A DNA stretch of 64,000 bases from Muscardinus avellanarius (GCA_963383645.1 OY726565.1:37740124-37804123); one strand, 5' to 3'; shown: positions 9,695 to 21,477, numbered from the stretch's first letter. The notes: a model not told the origin generated them from the letters alone. Made by a program: numbers and translations.

Positions 9695-9904
9695 GCCAGG
9701 CAGGGCCACACACACCTGTAATTCCAGTACTTGGGAGGCTGAGACAGGAGGCTCACAAGTTCATGCCCAGCCTCAGCAACTTAGCAAGGCTCTCAGCAAT
9801 ATAGTGATAGCGTGTTTTGAAGTAAAAAATAAAACAGTGCTGGGGGTGTAGCTCGGAGGTAGAATGCCTCTGGGTTCAATCCCCAGTACCACCAATCCAC
9901 ACAA
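9695..9904 (+). mobile_element. Old B1-dID SINE, same target as its neighbour
   Basis: Variant with CAGCAACTTAGCAAGGC. It begins exactly at the end of the repeated target and is followed by CAATCATTAATC at about 9905, a third diverged copy of that target. Confidence 0.83.
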
Positions 9905-9917
9905 CAATCATTAATCG

Positions 9918-10745
9918 GCGAAAACCATGTTGTGAGAAAAAAGGAAAAAGGAAAGGAAGGAAAAAAGGAAGCCAAGAAAATTAAAGAGAAGAAGAAAGGA
10001 ACTTTTCCTGGCTTTATAAATTGTATCACCGAAGTTTTAGGGCTTCAATATTTCTACATAGGAACCTTAGGAAAATGTATTAAATTGTTATTTTTTCCCC
10101 CTAAGATATTGAGTCCTACTCTTTAGTTAATGAGAGAGAGGAAAGACTGCAGGCAGAATCCAGCTTTCTTTGTGGTAGTAGCTAAGGCAGCTTAATTTCA
10201 AAGGCCAGGCAGCCTGTAGTGGAAGAACTTAGAGTAAAGAAAGTCAAACAGGAGTTGAGCAGCTTTGCTGGCTGTTAACCAGATGATTGCAGAACTCAGA
10301 AACTCCAGCCCGGAAATGAAGTCGGCTCTCCAGGCTTCGCTGTTCCTGAGAGCTTTGTTTAAGTCCCAGCAACACTGAGAAGTCAAAGGAAGGTTGGTGC
10401 TGCTTTCCCTTTTTGGGAAATGGTGTCAACTTGTATAATATCCAGTGATTTATGTGTTTCTGAGCCTGTGAAAGACAAACGGAAAAGATTTTTCAAGACA
10501 AATGCAGAATTTATCTCAAGCGATCTGACTTTAATAGCGCCCCAAAGGTTTAAGTTTTTTTTCTATTTCTAGTGTCTTCATTAAATGCGATCACCTGCCT
10601 TCTTCACCAAAACACAGATGAGAAGGATTATTGTTGTTTCCCGGGCCAAGGACCTTATATGTTAATATGTCTGATTTTTGCTTTTGTTGTCGTTGTAATT
10701 ACAATTCTCCCAAGTTACTTTGAAGAAATGTATTACTGTTGCCTA
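9918..10745. other. Unassigned unique DNA
   Basis: A purine-rich stretch (AAGGAAAAAG type) at 9937-10000, then mixed unique sequence. No exon or repeat is recognised. Confidence 0.4.
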
Positions 10746-10925
10746 TTTTTTTTTTTTTTGGTGGTGGTACTGGGGATGGAACCCTTCTACCTCCGGGCTA
10801 CAGCCCCTGCCCTATTTTTTATTCTTTATTTTGAAACAGGGTCTCGCTAAGTTGCGGAGGGCCTCACTAAGTAGCTGAGGCTGTCCCCAAACCACGATCC
10901 TCTGGTCTCAGCCACCACGCCCGGC
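10746..10925 (-). mobile_element. B1-dID SINE with internal deletions
   Basis: Right half lacks the CAGGGGCATT segment; the left half lacks the CCCAAATGCTGGGATTACA region before CCACCACGCCCGGC. Confidence 0.85.
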
Positions 10926-10952
10926 TCAAATGCATTCTTTAAAATACGATTT

Positions 10953-11151
10953 TCTGGTTGGGTGTGGTGGTACATGCTTATAATCCCAGTACTTGGGAGG
11001 CTTAGATAAGAAGGTCATGGGTTCAAGGTCAGCTACAGCAACATAGCAAGGCCCTCTGCAACATAGTGAGATCTTGTTTCAAACTAAAAAATAAAATAGG
11101 GCTGAGGGGGGGGGGTGTACCTCAGAGATAGAACACTCCTGGGTTCAATCT
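10953..11151 (+). mobile_element. Old B1-dID SINE
   Basis: Diverged dimer with a G-run (GAGGGGGGGGGTG) in the right half and an end at GGTTCAATCTG followed by a T-run. Confidence 0.8.
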
Positions 11152-12062
11152 GATTTTTTTTTTTTTTTTGCTAAAAACTTAAGGCCAGAAGATGATTTGA
11201 TTGAAAACAGTGTACTGCTGACATCACTAAGACAATGAAGTTACTGCCAACTAGTCTTGTTTATCTAAGAGATCTTTGCAAAATAAGCCTCCTCCATACA
11301 CGCAAATGAGTCATAGGCCATATGGTAATAGGGATAAATGGACTTTCTTTTTCTTTAATATACTTATGTCTAAAGTAATCCGTTTTAGGGATTTCTTTTT
11401 TGACGGAGGCACCACAGCACAACAGGCAAGGAAGAGGCCTTGATGAGCTCATAGTGCTATTTCCGTGTGGCAGCTAAGCACACAGGAAATGACACCCCCG
11501 GCCTATACTTGGAGCCTCACAGTTACTGTGACTACGACAACACATACCGAAGGCAAACAAAGATGGCCTGCTCGCCTGGGCGAGGCAGGGAGCCTACTGC
11601 CAGCTCAGATTTTTCCCGATTATTATAGAGATCTTGAAACGCGACACTGGGGGTATCAGAGGCTCTTTGTGTTTTGTTACCTGTTTAGTAAGTGACTCAG
11701 ATTCAAAGAGCAGCCTGGAATATGGATCAGGAGTGGCCTTGGAGATAAGCTTAGCCTCCTGTGCTGTCTCTTCCCCTATCTTCTGGCTGGGACACCATCA
11801 GCCAACCGCTTCTGTCACGGCTGGTTGCTTATTCTGTTTCTTTAGTAAGCCAGCTGCTGTGTTCCTCCCGGGCCCCCAGCTCTGGGTCAGACATTCCTGC
11901 TGCTATACTCCTGTGTGGTCCATAGATCAGCATAGCAGGGGTTTCCGTCGGTGACTGAGTCACCAAAACCCCAAGTCTAATATAATGTAAAATAAAACAA
12001 TAATAGTTTTATGTCGTACATTACATACAACTATTACATATACCCCACCTTCCCAGCCCTTC
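11152..12062. other. SINE-free unique block
   Basis: About 900 bases with no repeat I can name. It contains AP-1-like TGACTCAG near 11694 and TGAGTCAC near 11957. These short motifs make it a possible regulatory block, no more. Frames of 76 and 106 codons lack any family signature. Confidence 0.35.
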
Positions 12063-12196
12063 CTTTTTTTAAACAGGGTCTCACTAAATTGCTAAAATCT
12101 TGCTAAGTTGCTTAGGCTGGCCTTGAATTTGTGATCCTCCTGTCTCAGCCTCCCAAGTACTAGGATTATAGATGTGTGCCACCATACCTGGCTTTT
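12063..12196 (-). mobile_element. B1-like left half of a SINE
   Basis: Only the B1-like half is present (AAACAGGGTCTCACT to CCATACCTGGC). The ID-like right half that should precede it is absent. Confidence 0.8.
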
Positions 12197-12202
12197 TTTG
12201 GT

Positions 12203-12282
12203 AAATGGTGCTGGAGATCAGTCCAAGAACATGTGCATCCTAGGTAAATGTTCTAACACTAAGCTATGCTCTCAGCCCTATA
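12203..12282 (-). mobile_element. ID element, monomer
   Basis: Keeps the segment missing from the dimeric SINEs: CATCCTAGGTAAATGTTCTA between GGTGCTGGAGATCAGTCC and CACTAAGCTATGCTCTCAG. It is therefore a true ID (tRNA-Ala/BC1-type) copy, not a dimer half. Confidence 0.82.
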
Positions 12283-12283
12283 A

Positions 12284-12372
12284 AGTAGTGATTTTTATTC
12301 CTATTTTTTAGATTAGGAAAATGAGGCTTACAGATGTTAAGTAACTTGCCCAGTGGTAGCTAAAAAATCAAA
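12284..12372 (-). mobile_element. MIR SINE fragment
   Basis: Antisense MIR core: TTTAGATTAGGAAAATGAGG, then AGATGTTAAGTAACTTGCCC and AATCAAACTCAGG. Confidence 0.8.
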
Positions 12373-12393
12373 CTCAGGAAATTTGGCTGTATT

Positions 12394-12531
12394 TAACCAT
12401 TATTATTATTATTTTGTGGTACTGGGAATTGAACCCAGGGGCATTCTACCACAGAGCTATATGTCCACCTATGGACCTCCTATCTCAGCTTCCCAAGTAC
12501 TGGGATTATGGTGTGTACCACCACACCCAGC
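12394..12531 (-). mobile_element. Old SINE with large internal deletion
   Basis: (ATT)n head, right half GTGGTACTGGGAATTGAACC, then a jump to the left-half end CCTCCTATCTCAGCTTCCC. About 70 bases are missing. Confidence 0.8.
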
Positions 12532-12885
12532 TTATTTATCCCTTTTAAAAACCACCTCTTTGTAATTCAGGCTCTTGTTCAAGAAACACCTCCTCCTGGA
12601 TGATTGTGATATTTTAATAGAGAACATAGAATATGGCACTGTGGGGGTCAGCTGTTTCTCTAGTCATAAAAATTCAGTGAGGGCAAAGAATAAAGAGATT
12701 CAGGGGGAAAAAAAAAAAACACCAATAGGTGCTCTTTCCCAGGATCCCAACCTGGAGCTGGAAGCTTCAATGACTAATGGAGTTGGGCAGCCCAAGAAGT
12801 GCGAGGCACAGTCACTGGTGTGCAGAAGCAACCTAGGTCTTGGTTTCCACACCGCTGAGTTGATTCTCCCAAAGAGGATGCCAAG
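12532..12885. other. Unassigned unique DNA
   Basis: The phrase CAAGAAACACCTCCTCCTGG near 12575 resembles an L2 3' end but is too short to call. A 106-codon frame (12575-12895) has no recognised domain. Confidence 0.35.
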
Positions 12886-12901
12886 GGACATCTAATTTTA
12901 T

Positions 12902-13117
12902 CATTTAAAAAATTTTATTATTTATTTTTGCAGTACTAGGAATTGAACCCAGGGGCATTCTACCTATGAGCTATACCCCCATCCCTATTTTTTATTCTTT
13001 ATTTTGAAACAGGGTCTCATTGAGTTGCAAAGGGCCTCATTAAGTGGTAGTTGAGGCTGTCCACGAACTGGGATCCTCCCGTCTCAGCCTCCCAAATGCT
13101 GGGATTACAAGCATGCA
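12902..13117 (-). mobile_element. B1-dID SINE, 5'-truncated
   Basis: The 5' end stops at GCATGC, about 15 bases short of the consensus start. A perfect 16-bp TSD (GGACATCTAATTTTAT) lies at 12886-12901 and 13118-13133. Confidence 0.92.
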
Positions 13118-13201
13118 GGACATCTAATTTTATATTCTATCATGGCTACTGTTGTGGCCACATCCATTGATATCTTTGGGGTTTTAGTCTGTTGCTGTTC
13201 C

Positions 13202-13242
13202 TTTTTTTTTTTTTTGGTACTAGGGATGGAATCCAGGCGCTA
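13202..13242 (-). mobile_element. SINE right-half fragment
   Basis: T-run followed by GGTACTAGGGATGGAATCCA; nothing else of the element remains. Confidence 0.6.
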
Positions 13243-13334
13243 CCACTTATTGACAGCTCAGGACCTCATCTTCTGTCCTGACATCTGATATGCTCTGTAG
13301 CCATCCGTCTTGGTCATAAAAATTCAGATTGTGA

Positions 13335-13540
13335 GCTGGGCATGGTGACACGCACTTGTAATCCCAGCATTTGGGAGGCTGAGACAGGAGGATCGTGGTT
13401 CGTGGATGGCCTCAGCTACTTAATAAGGCCCTTTGTAACTCAGTGAGAGTCTGTTTCAAAATAAAGAATAATAAATAGGGTTGGGAGTATAGCTCGGAGG
13501 TAGAATGCCCCTGGGTTTCCATCCCCAGTACCGAAAAAGA
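13335..13540 (+). mobile_element. B1-dID SINE, type 1a
   Basis: Complete dimer ending CCCCAGTACCG. It abuts the L1 that starts immediately after. Confidence 0.88.
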
Positions 13541-13675
13541 AACTGAAGAGGATCTTAGAAGATGAAAAGATCTCCCTTGTTCTTGGAGAGGCAGAATAAA
13601 TGTTATAAAAATGGCCATTCTACCAAAGGCGATCTACAGAGTCAGTGTAATCCCTATCAAAATGCTAATGTTATA

Positions 13676-13945
13676 GCTGGGCGTGGTGGTGCACGCTTGT
13701 AATCCCAGAATTCAGGAGGCAGAGGCCGGAGGATCTTGGTGGTTTGTGGTTCGAGGACAGCCTCAGCTACTTAGCAAGGTCCTTCGCAGATCCCTGAAAC
13801 CCTGCTTCAAGAATAATAATTTTTTAAAAAGACTAAAAAGTAGGGCTGAGGATGTAGCTTGGAAGTACAATGCCCCTGGGTTCCATCCCCAGTACCGCAA
13901 CAAACAAACAAACAAACAAACAAACAAACAAACAAACAAGAACAA
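13676..13945 (+). mobile_element. B1-dID SINE inside L1
   Basis: Full dimer with a short insertion (TTGGTGGTTTG) in the left half and a long (CAAA)n tail. L1 sequence flanks both sides. Confidence 0.9.
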
Positions 13946-14746
13946 CAACTAATGTCATTCTTCACAGACCTAAAAAAAAATCAGTCATAAAATTTCATAT
14001 GGAAAAACAAAAGATCCAGAATAGCCAAGAAAATTCTCAGCAATAAGAACCATACAGGAGGCATCTCAATTTTTGACTTCAAATTATACTATAGAGCTAT
14101 CATAATAAAAACAGCATGGTATGGCACAAAAACAGACACATAGACCAATGGAACAGAATAGATGATACAAAAACAAATCTACACTATTATAGCCAATAAC
14201 TGGTTTTCAACAAAGGTGCCAAACACATACGTTGGAGAAAAGGCAGCCTTTTTAACAAATGGTATTGGGAAACTTGTTATCCAGTTGTAGAAAAATGGAA
14301 CTAAATCCTTACCTCTTACCCTGCACAGGAATCAACTAGGGATGGATCAAAGACCTGAAAGTTAGGCCAGAGACTTTAAAGCTACCAGAAGAGGACGGAG
14401 GTCCAGCAGTACATCATATAGACACAGGTAGAAACTTCCTCAATAAGACCCCCAAAGCTCAGGAAATTAAAACAAGAATTAACAAATGGGATGGCATTAA
14501 ATTAAAAAGTTTCTGCTTTTCAAAGGAAACTATCAAGAGGCTAAAGAGAAAACCTACAGAATAGGAGATTTTTTTTGCCAGCTATCCCCCTGATAAAGGA
14601 CTAATATCTAGAATATATAAAGAACTTAAAAAATTTTATACTAAAAAAGTAACCCAATCAAGAAATGGACAATTAAATTGAATAGACACTTCACAAAAGA
14701 GGAGATACAAATGGCCAATAAATACATGAAAAAATGTTCAATGTAG

Positions 14747-14983
14747 GCCGGGTATGGTAGCGCACCTTGTAATCCCAGTGCTTGGGAGGCTGAGACAGGA
14801 GGATCGTACAGGTTCAAAGCCAGCCTCAGCTACTTAGTGAGGGTCTCAGCAACTTAGTGAGACCCTGTTTCAAAAAAAAAAAAAAGAATAAAATAGGGCT
14901 GGGGGTGTAGCCCAGAGGTAGAAAGCCCCTGGGTTCCACCCTCAGTACCAGAAAAAAAAAAAAAAAAGAAAGAAAGAAAGAAG
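14747..14983 (+). mobile_element. B1-dID SINE inside L1
   Basis: Dimer with an internal A-run between halves. The L1 words AAAAAATGTTCAATGTA and AAAAAATATTCAATGTC flank it as a TSD. Confidence 0.9.
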
Positions 14984-15364
14984 AAAAAATATTCAATGTC
15001 ACTAGCAATCAGGGAGATGCAAATCAAAACTACTTTGAGATTTCATCTAACCCCAATCAGAATGGCAATCATCAAGAAGTTAAATAACAATATATGTTGA
15101 TGAGGATGTGGGAAAATAGGAACACTGTTGTTGGGATTGCAAATTAATTCAGTTGCTATAGAGATCAGTGTGGAATTCCTAAGAAAACCGGGAATGGGTC
15201 CCCCATAAAATCTGGCTACACTACTCCTGAGTATCTTTTCAAAGGGCTGAAATCAGAGAACTACGGTAATATATGCATACCCATGTTCACAGCAGCACAG
15301 TTCACAACAGTCAAATTATGAAACCAACCTAGGTGTCAAATGAATGGATTAGAAAATTATGGAA

Positions 15365-15801
15365 GAAGAACAAAATACATCATTTACAGGGAAATGAATG
15401 GAACTGGAGAACATTATGCTAAGTAAGATTAGAGAGTTACAAAAAGCAAGAAATCAGATGCTCTCCCTAATATGTGGAAGCTAGAGAGAGAAAGGGTCAT
15501 CGGAGGAACTGTGGGCAAAGGAGAAAAGACCATAGATGAGCAAATAAGGTGACTAACTGAAGGGGATGAGAGAGGGGAAGAGGGAAATTCCCTAATGTAC
15601 ATGATGTACATTCACAAACATCAAAGTCAATCACCAAGCTAAACATGAGAAAGGGGGGGGGAATGGGGTGGGAACTGGGGAAGGGCTAAATGAGTGAGGT
15701 GCTCATGTGTGCCTCTACTATCTTGTACCCCATTGAGATGTATGACTACAATGCACCAATTAAAAAAGTAAATAAATAAATAAATTAGCTCCCCCCCCAA
15801 A
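15365..15801 (+). mobile_element. L1 3' end inserted into L1
   Basis: Contains the last ORF2 stretch, 3' UTR, a G-rich tract near 15651-15685 and an A/T-rich tail. A perfect 12-bp TSD AAAATTATGGAA lies at 15353-15364 and 15802-15813. The inserted piece starts with the same L1 segment that lies just downstream in the host copy. Confidence 0.83.
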
Positions 15802-16080
15802 AAAATTATGGAATATCCACACAATGGAATTCTCTTTACCAATAATGAAGAAAAAATTATGTCATTTGCAAGAAAGTAGAAGGACCTGGAGAACATTATG
15901 TGGAGTGAGATTAGCCAGTCACACAAAGTGAAGGGTCATATGTTTTCTCTAATATATGAAAGCTAGGGAGTAATGGGGATCCCAGAGGAACTCCAGATAA
16001 TGGGGGACCTGGGTAGATCCAGGGAGGTGGTCTCAGGGCAGGGGAGGGGAAAGAGTGAGATTCATTGAAGGAATTACTAC

Positions 16081-17430
16081 CATTAGCTGTTTGTACATAT
16101 GTGAAAATATCAATGCCAATCTCAGTACTATGTATGTGGAAGGGGGGATGGGGAGGCAGCAGGTTGGGGGCCCCCTTGGGGTGTGTGGGGGGAGGGGGCT
16201 GAAGGAGGCAATGAGAAAAAGGACAGAAGGTCTGTCCTGCAAAAGAGCTTATTTGCTCCCAAAGATTTGTTTAGGTAGAGATTTGTCAATCTGGCAGCAA
16301 GTTGTTCCATGAAAACAAAACCAAAGACAAAGCAAGAAAGCCTGCTCCAGTTTAAGGAAAATTACCTGAAACTTTCTAGACAGTGATTTGCTACTATCAA
16401 GACCTTTTATTGGATATTTTTTTCATTCTTTTATTTTTTTCAAACTAAGAGTTACTTACATGATTCTAAATGTTTGACTATTTAGAAATACTTGAAAAAT
16501 TTCAGTGTCTATGTGCATGTCTGGCATTTAACTTTCAGGCTTTCTGAAGTCAAAGGAGAGCGGGTCTAGTAGAGTTTTGATGGAGCAGATAAGACTTTGC
16601 CTTTCCTTGTGCCAGTCGCCCTAAATATTCCACTTTCCCGGTGTAACAATCCCAAGAAAGAGAATGTTTCACATGGAATTGATGCATATAACAGAATGAA
16701 TCTCTCCCTTCTGAGACATTCTGTAAGTTGGAAACAGTGTGTTGTCGTAACTCTGCTAGCACACACCCCCACAACACACGCTTATTATTGGTCAATGTGC
16801 TGAACATGTGCTCTTGCCTCTTCACAGGCTGAGCATCTTCCTGAAAGCAAATATAATATTTGTTCTGTGGCACAGACCTGTTAATCTAAACCAATTGAAA
16901 AGACGAAAAGCAGAGATGTATTACCCTTCATTAAGGCCGCCTGTTTCACTGTCATGAGCTCTTCTGATTTCCATGCAATAACCTCAGATTTCCCTTTTTG
17001 TCCTGTCCTGACTTTATTTTAAAAGGTCTAACAATGTCGAAGGAGGAAAATAATTAGTGTTTTATCTTTTGGAGACAAAGGGCTTGACCGGTTAGTTTCT
17101 GAGGGTATTTTTTTTTCCTTCTCAGTCAATTATTCTAAATTTCTCTTGGCAACAAAGCCGAGTGATAATTTCCACACCAGTCTTTAGCTAATGCATTTTA
17201 AACGGAAGATATTAACAATTTATCATATTCATTCAAGAGTTATCTGAGATGTCTTTAAGATTTCCCAGTCCTCTTGGCACCTGGTCTGACTGCAGCAGGA
17301 ATGGGTACTCTGAGCCTCCCATGCCCATGATCACATAGCTTTGGTCCCCTGGCTACCCTTCCCCAGCAGGAAACTGGGGAGTGGAAATCTCTAGACTCAG
17401 CTCACTCAGGACATCAGATCATCTAGTCCT
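16081..17430. other. SINE-free unique block
   Basis: No SINE, L1 or LTR recognised. 16139-16200 is G-rich with several G4+ runs. 16900-17280 contains homeobox-type words (TAATTAG, CTAATGCA) and balanced composition, a pattern often seen in conserved non-coding DNA. Frames of 107 codons or fewer show no domain. Confidence 0.4.
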
Positions 17431-17586
17431 GTGGTTCTCAACGCTCTCCGTGCATCAAAGTCACCCGTCAGAGGCCTGGGCCACACCCTCAGAGGTTCTG
17501 ATTCCAGTTGGCTTGCAAGGGTGCCCTAGTATTGGCCTATTTTGGTAGCTTTCACGTGATTATAATATAACCCAGGGTTGAGAACA
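17431..17586. mobile_element. MER5A-like hAT-Charlie relic
   Basis: Terminal word GTGGTTCTCAACGCT at the start and GGTTGAGAACATG at the end form the terminal inverted repeats. Between them: GCATCAAAGTCACC, GGCCACACCCTCAGAGGTT. A short non-autonomous DNA transposon common to mammals. Confidence 0.75.
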
Positions 17587-17949
17587 TGTTATCTAGTACT
17601 CCCTCAAAGGGAGATTGCCCAGCAGAAGCTATAAAGTCCTCTGAAAGTGGAATTTGGTCTGGAACTGAGCTCACCCAGCACTTGGCAATGGGCACTTTCT
17701 GCACCTTAAACTGGTGGTATTACTGCCTCAAGTCAACTGATCCTAGACTCATTACCTCACTTTGCTTTTAAGGTCTTAACTAAGGGTCCTTCAACGGCTT
17801 CCTGGGGTCACCTCTATGACTGCACCTCAGTTCTGTTTAGTCGTCATCCAGGTGGATCTAGAGGTGAAGCAAGAGCCAGAATAGCAGTCCTCTGTGTCCT
17901 AGTCTATCTCCATCACACAATTAAAATAAACTTTATCCTAGCTAAGAGT

Positions 17950-18110
17950 TAATGGGTATCTTCTATGTCTTAGGTGTTAATAAATCCATAAGGCAGATAT
18001 TCAGATACTCTATATTTCACAAATAAGAAGGCTGAGGGAATTGCTCCCCACTGTGCCCAGAAAGCAGGTGGCAGGTCTGGGGTGAGTCCAGGCAACTGGC
18101 TTCCTCCCCC
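17950..18110 (-). mobile_element. MIR SINE fragment
   Basis: Antisense MIR: TTCACAAATAAGAAGGCTGA, GGGAATTGCTC, AAGCAGGTGGCAGGTCTGGG. Confidence 0.72.
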
Positions 18111-18924
18111 GTGCTTGCAATCACTTAACACTTGCCTATTCTGGAGCTCGCTCTGAGAAGATAAGGTGTTCGTGGCAGCTGCGCCCTGATTCAGCATCAG
18201 GGGTCTGATGGCAGCTGCTTCGCTGCCCTTAGTTTCCACTAACTGGCTTCTCTCATTGACTAGAGATTAGGTTCTTCCCTTCTGCTCTCCCAGTGAGTGG
18301 GCCAGTTGGAGGAAACCTGCTCCCTTTGAGTCTATTTTAAAAGCTCCACTTTCCCCAGTGACTTTGATTCCTATAGTTCTTGCCTTTCCTTTCCCTTCTG
18401 GGCGAACACGTCCTGCCTTACTTGGGAGCACATGTTTTTACCTTTGCAGAGCGGTTCTAACTAGAAACGACTCTTCCATTTACATCTGACTTTTCCCCTT
18501 GCTGGTTAATCTGGCTTGTTTCTCAGTTTCCCCTGTGATTCCTTTGTCTGGACTTTCATGCCACACTCTAACCTTTCTCATAGTGTCAGAAACAACAGGA
18601 AGGTTCTCTTATAGCAGCAGGTGCATTGGAAACAAGCTGGTTTGTCCTGTGAAAACAACAGGTCAGTGGGTCGATGTACTCTAAACAAGTTCTAAAATCC
18701 CACATTTTAAAGTAGCATATACGGAACTAATTTTCTGTTTGATTCTATATGTTTAAAATTCTACAGAATAGGCCTTTTTCACACCTGGAAGGACATTTTA
18801 AGGCAGTTTGTTTAAATAAACTTTTCTAAGATACAATAGTTACCAGAGACAAATACTGCAGTATAGATTTATCTAAGCAATAGAAACCAAAGAAAATTGG
18901 GATATTATTAAAATTATTTTGTAA
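18111..18924. other. SINE-free unique block
   Basis: Unique sequence of moderate GC with no recognised repeat or exon. Confidence 0.4.
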
Positions 18925-19104
18925 GCTGGGCGTGGTGGCGCACGCTTGTAATCCCCACGCTTGGGAGGCAGAGACAGGAGGATCGCGCAGGTTTGAAGCC
19001 AGCCGCGCTGGCTTAAGAGACCGTTTCCAAAACTAAAAAAAAATAGGTCTGGGAGTGTAGCCCGAATATAGAAGGGCTTCCAGGAACCCCAGTACCACCA
19101 AAAA
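18925..19104 (+). mobile_element. B1-dID SINE, type 3
   Basis: Short left half (CAGCCGCGCTGGCTTAAGAG) and GGGCTTCCAGGAACCCCAG end. AAATTATTTTGTA / AAATCATTTTGTG flank it as a TSD. It is the only SINE between 15.0 and 21.0 kb. Confidence 0.9.
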
Positions 19105-20378
19105 ATCATTTTGTGATAAATATTGGTATGTTAATTCAAAAATTAATGTGCTAGATTCAGTTATGATTTGGGACTGTTTTTAAAATCATCTTGCAGAAAA
19201 AGATTTTTCTTTTAAGATTCAAGCATTTGTTACATTGAATCGATTCATGACATTGAGAAAGTAAACATTACTAACCAGTTTTTATTGATTAAACTGGACC
19301 TATTTTTTTTCTCGATAGACATGGAAATAATGGTCAGGGACTTTGGATTCTTATTTCTCCTACTTCTTGGTTTTCTCTAAACCTTTAATGGTCACATGTT
19401 GCTTTTCTAACTACAAATTAAAAACCAGCCAATGTTTTAAATACCCCTTAGAGTATCACTGAATAACCAGCCAGTGTATTACTAAATGAGTAGGATCTGG
19501 ACTCTAAAGTTCCGAGTAGTGTGGTATGGATGGATTTGCATGAACAAGTCAGAACTCTTACCTTTAAATACAGTACCGTAAGACACAACTATCAACACAA
19601 ACCCATTTGCAACTATTATCTTTTCACTGGAGTTCGTGAAAGAAATGCAACCAGGCTCTTATTGTAGTTCATTAACTGGAAATGCTCTCGTCCTCAGAAA
19701 TCTATTTTGGAATCAGGATGCTCCGCTCCCCACCCCCCGCCCCAAGTGGTAAAGCAACAGCTGCCATTTAATTAATGTTACTGCCGAAAGTTCCAGCTGA
19801 TGGATGCCGTTGAATTTCCCTGTTAGTGTCCCTCCTATCTGCATTACTCTGAGAGGAAGCTTGATTCTAATTGCTTGATTTTTGCTGTATCCACCACAGC
19901 CTCCTTTCTGGCATCACTTCCTCAAATTTTAATGATGCTGTTATTTACATCACCATTCACATCTTCCAAGGAATAAAGTCCCAGTGGAACACATGTGTTC
20001 CTGGTGATGTATTGTGGTGGAATCTCACTAAAACCAGCATGTGAACCGCTGAGCTCAAACGCAGGACAGACAAGGGGTGGGGGCAGGGGAAGCCAGATGA
20101 AGGCATCCCGTGGTTTCTCAGAAAGTAAATAATTTTGTCCTTTGGAGAGTGAGATTAGAGAAAAAACAGAGCTCTTATTTTCCACATAGTATTAGCGAAA
20201 GATTAGAATCCTACAACCTGATGTATATCTGAATTATATTATTATTCCAAGTACTGTTTCCAGACAGTTTCAGTAGGAGTTGGATCTCCACAGTCTTACC
20301 ACTCTTACCGGGTGAGAATGGAGAAGGGTTTGGGCTATGCAGAAGCAAGAGATTAGAGAGAGGGGGTTACTCAGTGCC

Positions 20379-20379
<1 letters not shown>
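19105..20379. other. SINE-free unique block
   Basis: About 1.3 kb without a recognised repeat. Words such as TTTAATTAATGTTACTG near 19767 and TTTAATGATGCTGTTATTTA near 19927 suggest a developmental-enhancer type composition, but that is only an impression. Confidence 0.4.

Positions 20380-20433
<54 letters not shown>
20380..20433. repeat. (TC)n microsatellite
   Basis: About 24 TC units, nearly uninterrupted, with no SINE attached. Confidence 0.95.
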
Positions 20434-20435
<2 letters not shown>

Positions 20436-21002
20436 ATATACTTTTACTGCTAGTCTCACATCATAATGTCGTTCAAAGTGCTAGGGACACACACACACAG
20501 CGCCTGGTGCGTTTCCCCTGCCACCTCTTCACTAGTCTGCTCATCTGGAAAAACATGTCCTGGGCCTCAGTCAGACAAGATTTATGTATTGTAGCTGGGA
20601 AAGCGGCTGGCCTGGTTCTGAACTGGGAGCACGAAAGGTAGAACACCTGTTCTAAAGGATGTGGCATTAGGTGGCAGAGAGTGGTCCAAGCCAGCAGGTA
20701 GCATCGGAGGGGCCGACGCTAGTTATGGGGTGTTTGGGCTGGCAGGTGGAGCATGGCTGAGCTCAGACACAGTCTAGGCAAGTTTATGAGCAGGAGCAGG
20801 AAAGAGAACAGGGAGATGGTATTCAGGAACCAGACAGCTGTGGAAGCAGATCAATCCTGGAGACTGTGAGACGCCAACATTCTAATACAATGTCAAAACA
20901 GCTACGATGATATCAAATCAAGTACTAGGCTACAGATTTTTTTGTGGGTCTCTCTTCACATTTATTGTGCATCTTTCACTTATTCAGTAATGTTTGTTAA
21001 AG
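20434..21002. other. Unassigned unique DNA
   Basis: Mixed-composition sequence with no recognised repeat. Confidence 0.4.
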
Positions 21003-21200
21003 TTGGGTGGTGGTGCACGCCTGTAACCCTAGTACTTGAGAGGCTGAGACAGAGGGTCGCAAGTTCAGGACCAGCCTCAGCAATTTAGTGAGGCCCTCAG
21101 CAACTTAGTGAGATCCTACTCTAAAATAAAATAGGGCTGGGAATGTGGCTTGAAGGTAGAATGTCCCTGACTTCAGTCTCCAGTCTCTCTCCCCACACAC

Positions 21201-21252
<52 letters not shown>
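21003..21252 (+). mobile_element. Old B1-dID SINE with (AC)n tail
   Basis: Left half with CAGCAATTTAGTGAGG, right half GGGCTGGGAATGTGGCTTG, then a C/T spacer and (AC)n at about 21207-21252. Confidence 0.82.
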
Positions 21253-21255
<3 letters not shown>

Positions 21256-21477
21256 GATTTTAAGACCATAGGCTAGAAGGTAGGTAGTGCTGTAGGAGCG
21301 TGCACAGAGGTGGTACCGCTCACTTAGTTCTGAGCGGTCAGGGCTTGGTCCAGAGATACTTGTGACTGAGTGATTCTTGCTGTGGAAAGAGGCACTGCAG
21401 AAGCTGAAATGGGATAGGGCCTGACAGGATTGAAAAGAATGCAGCAGGAACGAACATGACTGAAAGGCTCGGTATTA

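Larger units (their letters stand above)
13541..16080 (+). mobile_element. L1 LINE, 3' half, with three later insertions
   Basis: Order follows L1 ORF2 and 3' UTR: AAAATGGCCATTCTACCAAA, ATCCAGAATAGCCAAGAAAA, AGACCAATGGAACAGAATAG, AAATGGGATGGCATTAAATT, AGGGAGATGCAAATCAAAAC, then the ORF2 tail. It is interrupted by SINEs at 13676-13945 and 14747-14983 and by another L1 3' end at 15365-15801. After that the element resumes with TATCCACACAATGGAATTC. The frame is broken many times; no ORF2 product is possible. Confidence 0.9.

Noticed and set aside
12203..12282. tRNA gene
   Set aside because: ID elements keep a tRNA-like promoter but this copy has no foldable anticodon arm and ends in SINE context.
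16550..16873. 107-codon minus-strand frame in a SINE-free block
   Set aside because: No domain; overlapping frames of similar length on both strands suggest chance.
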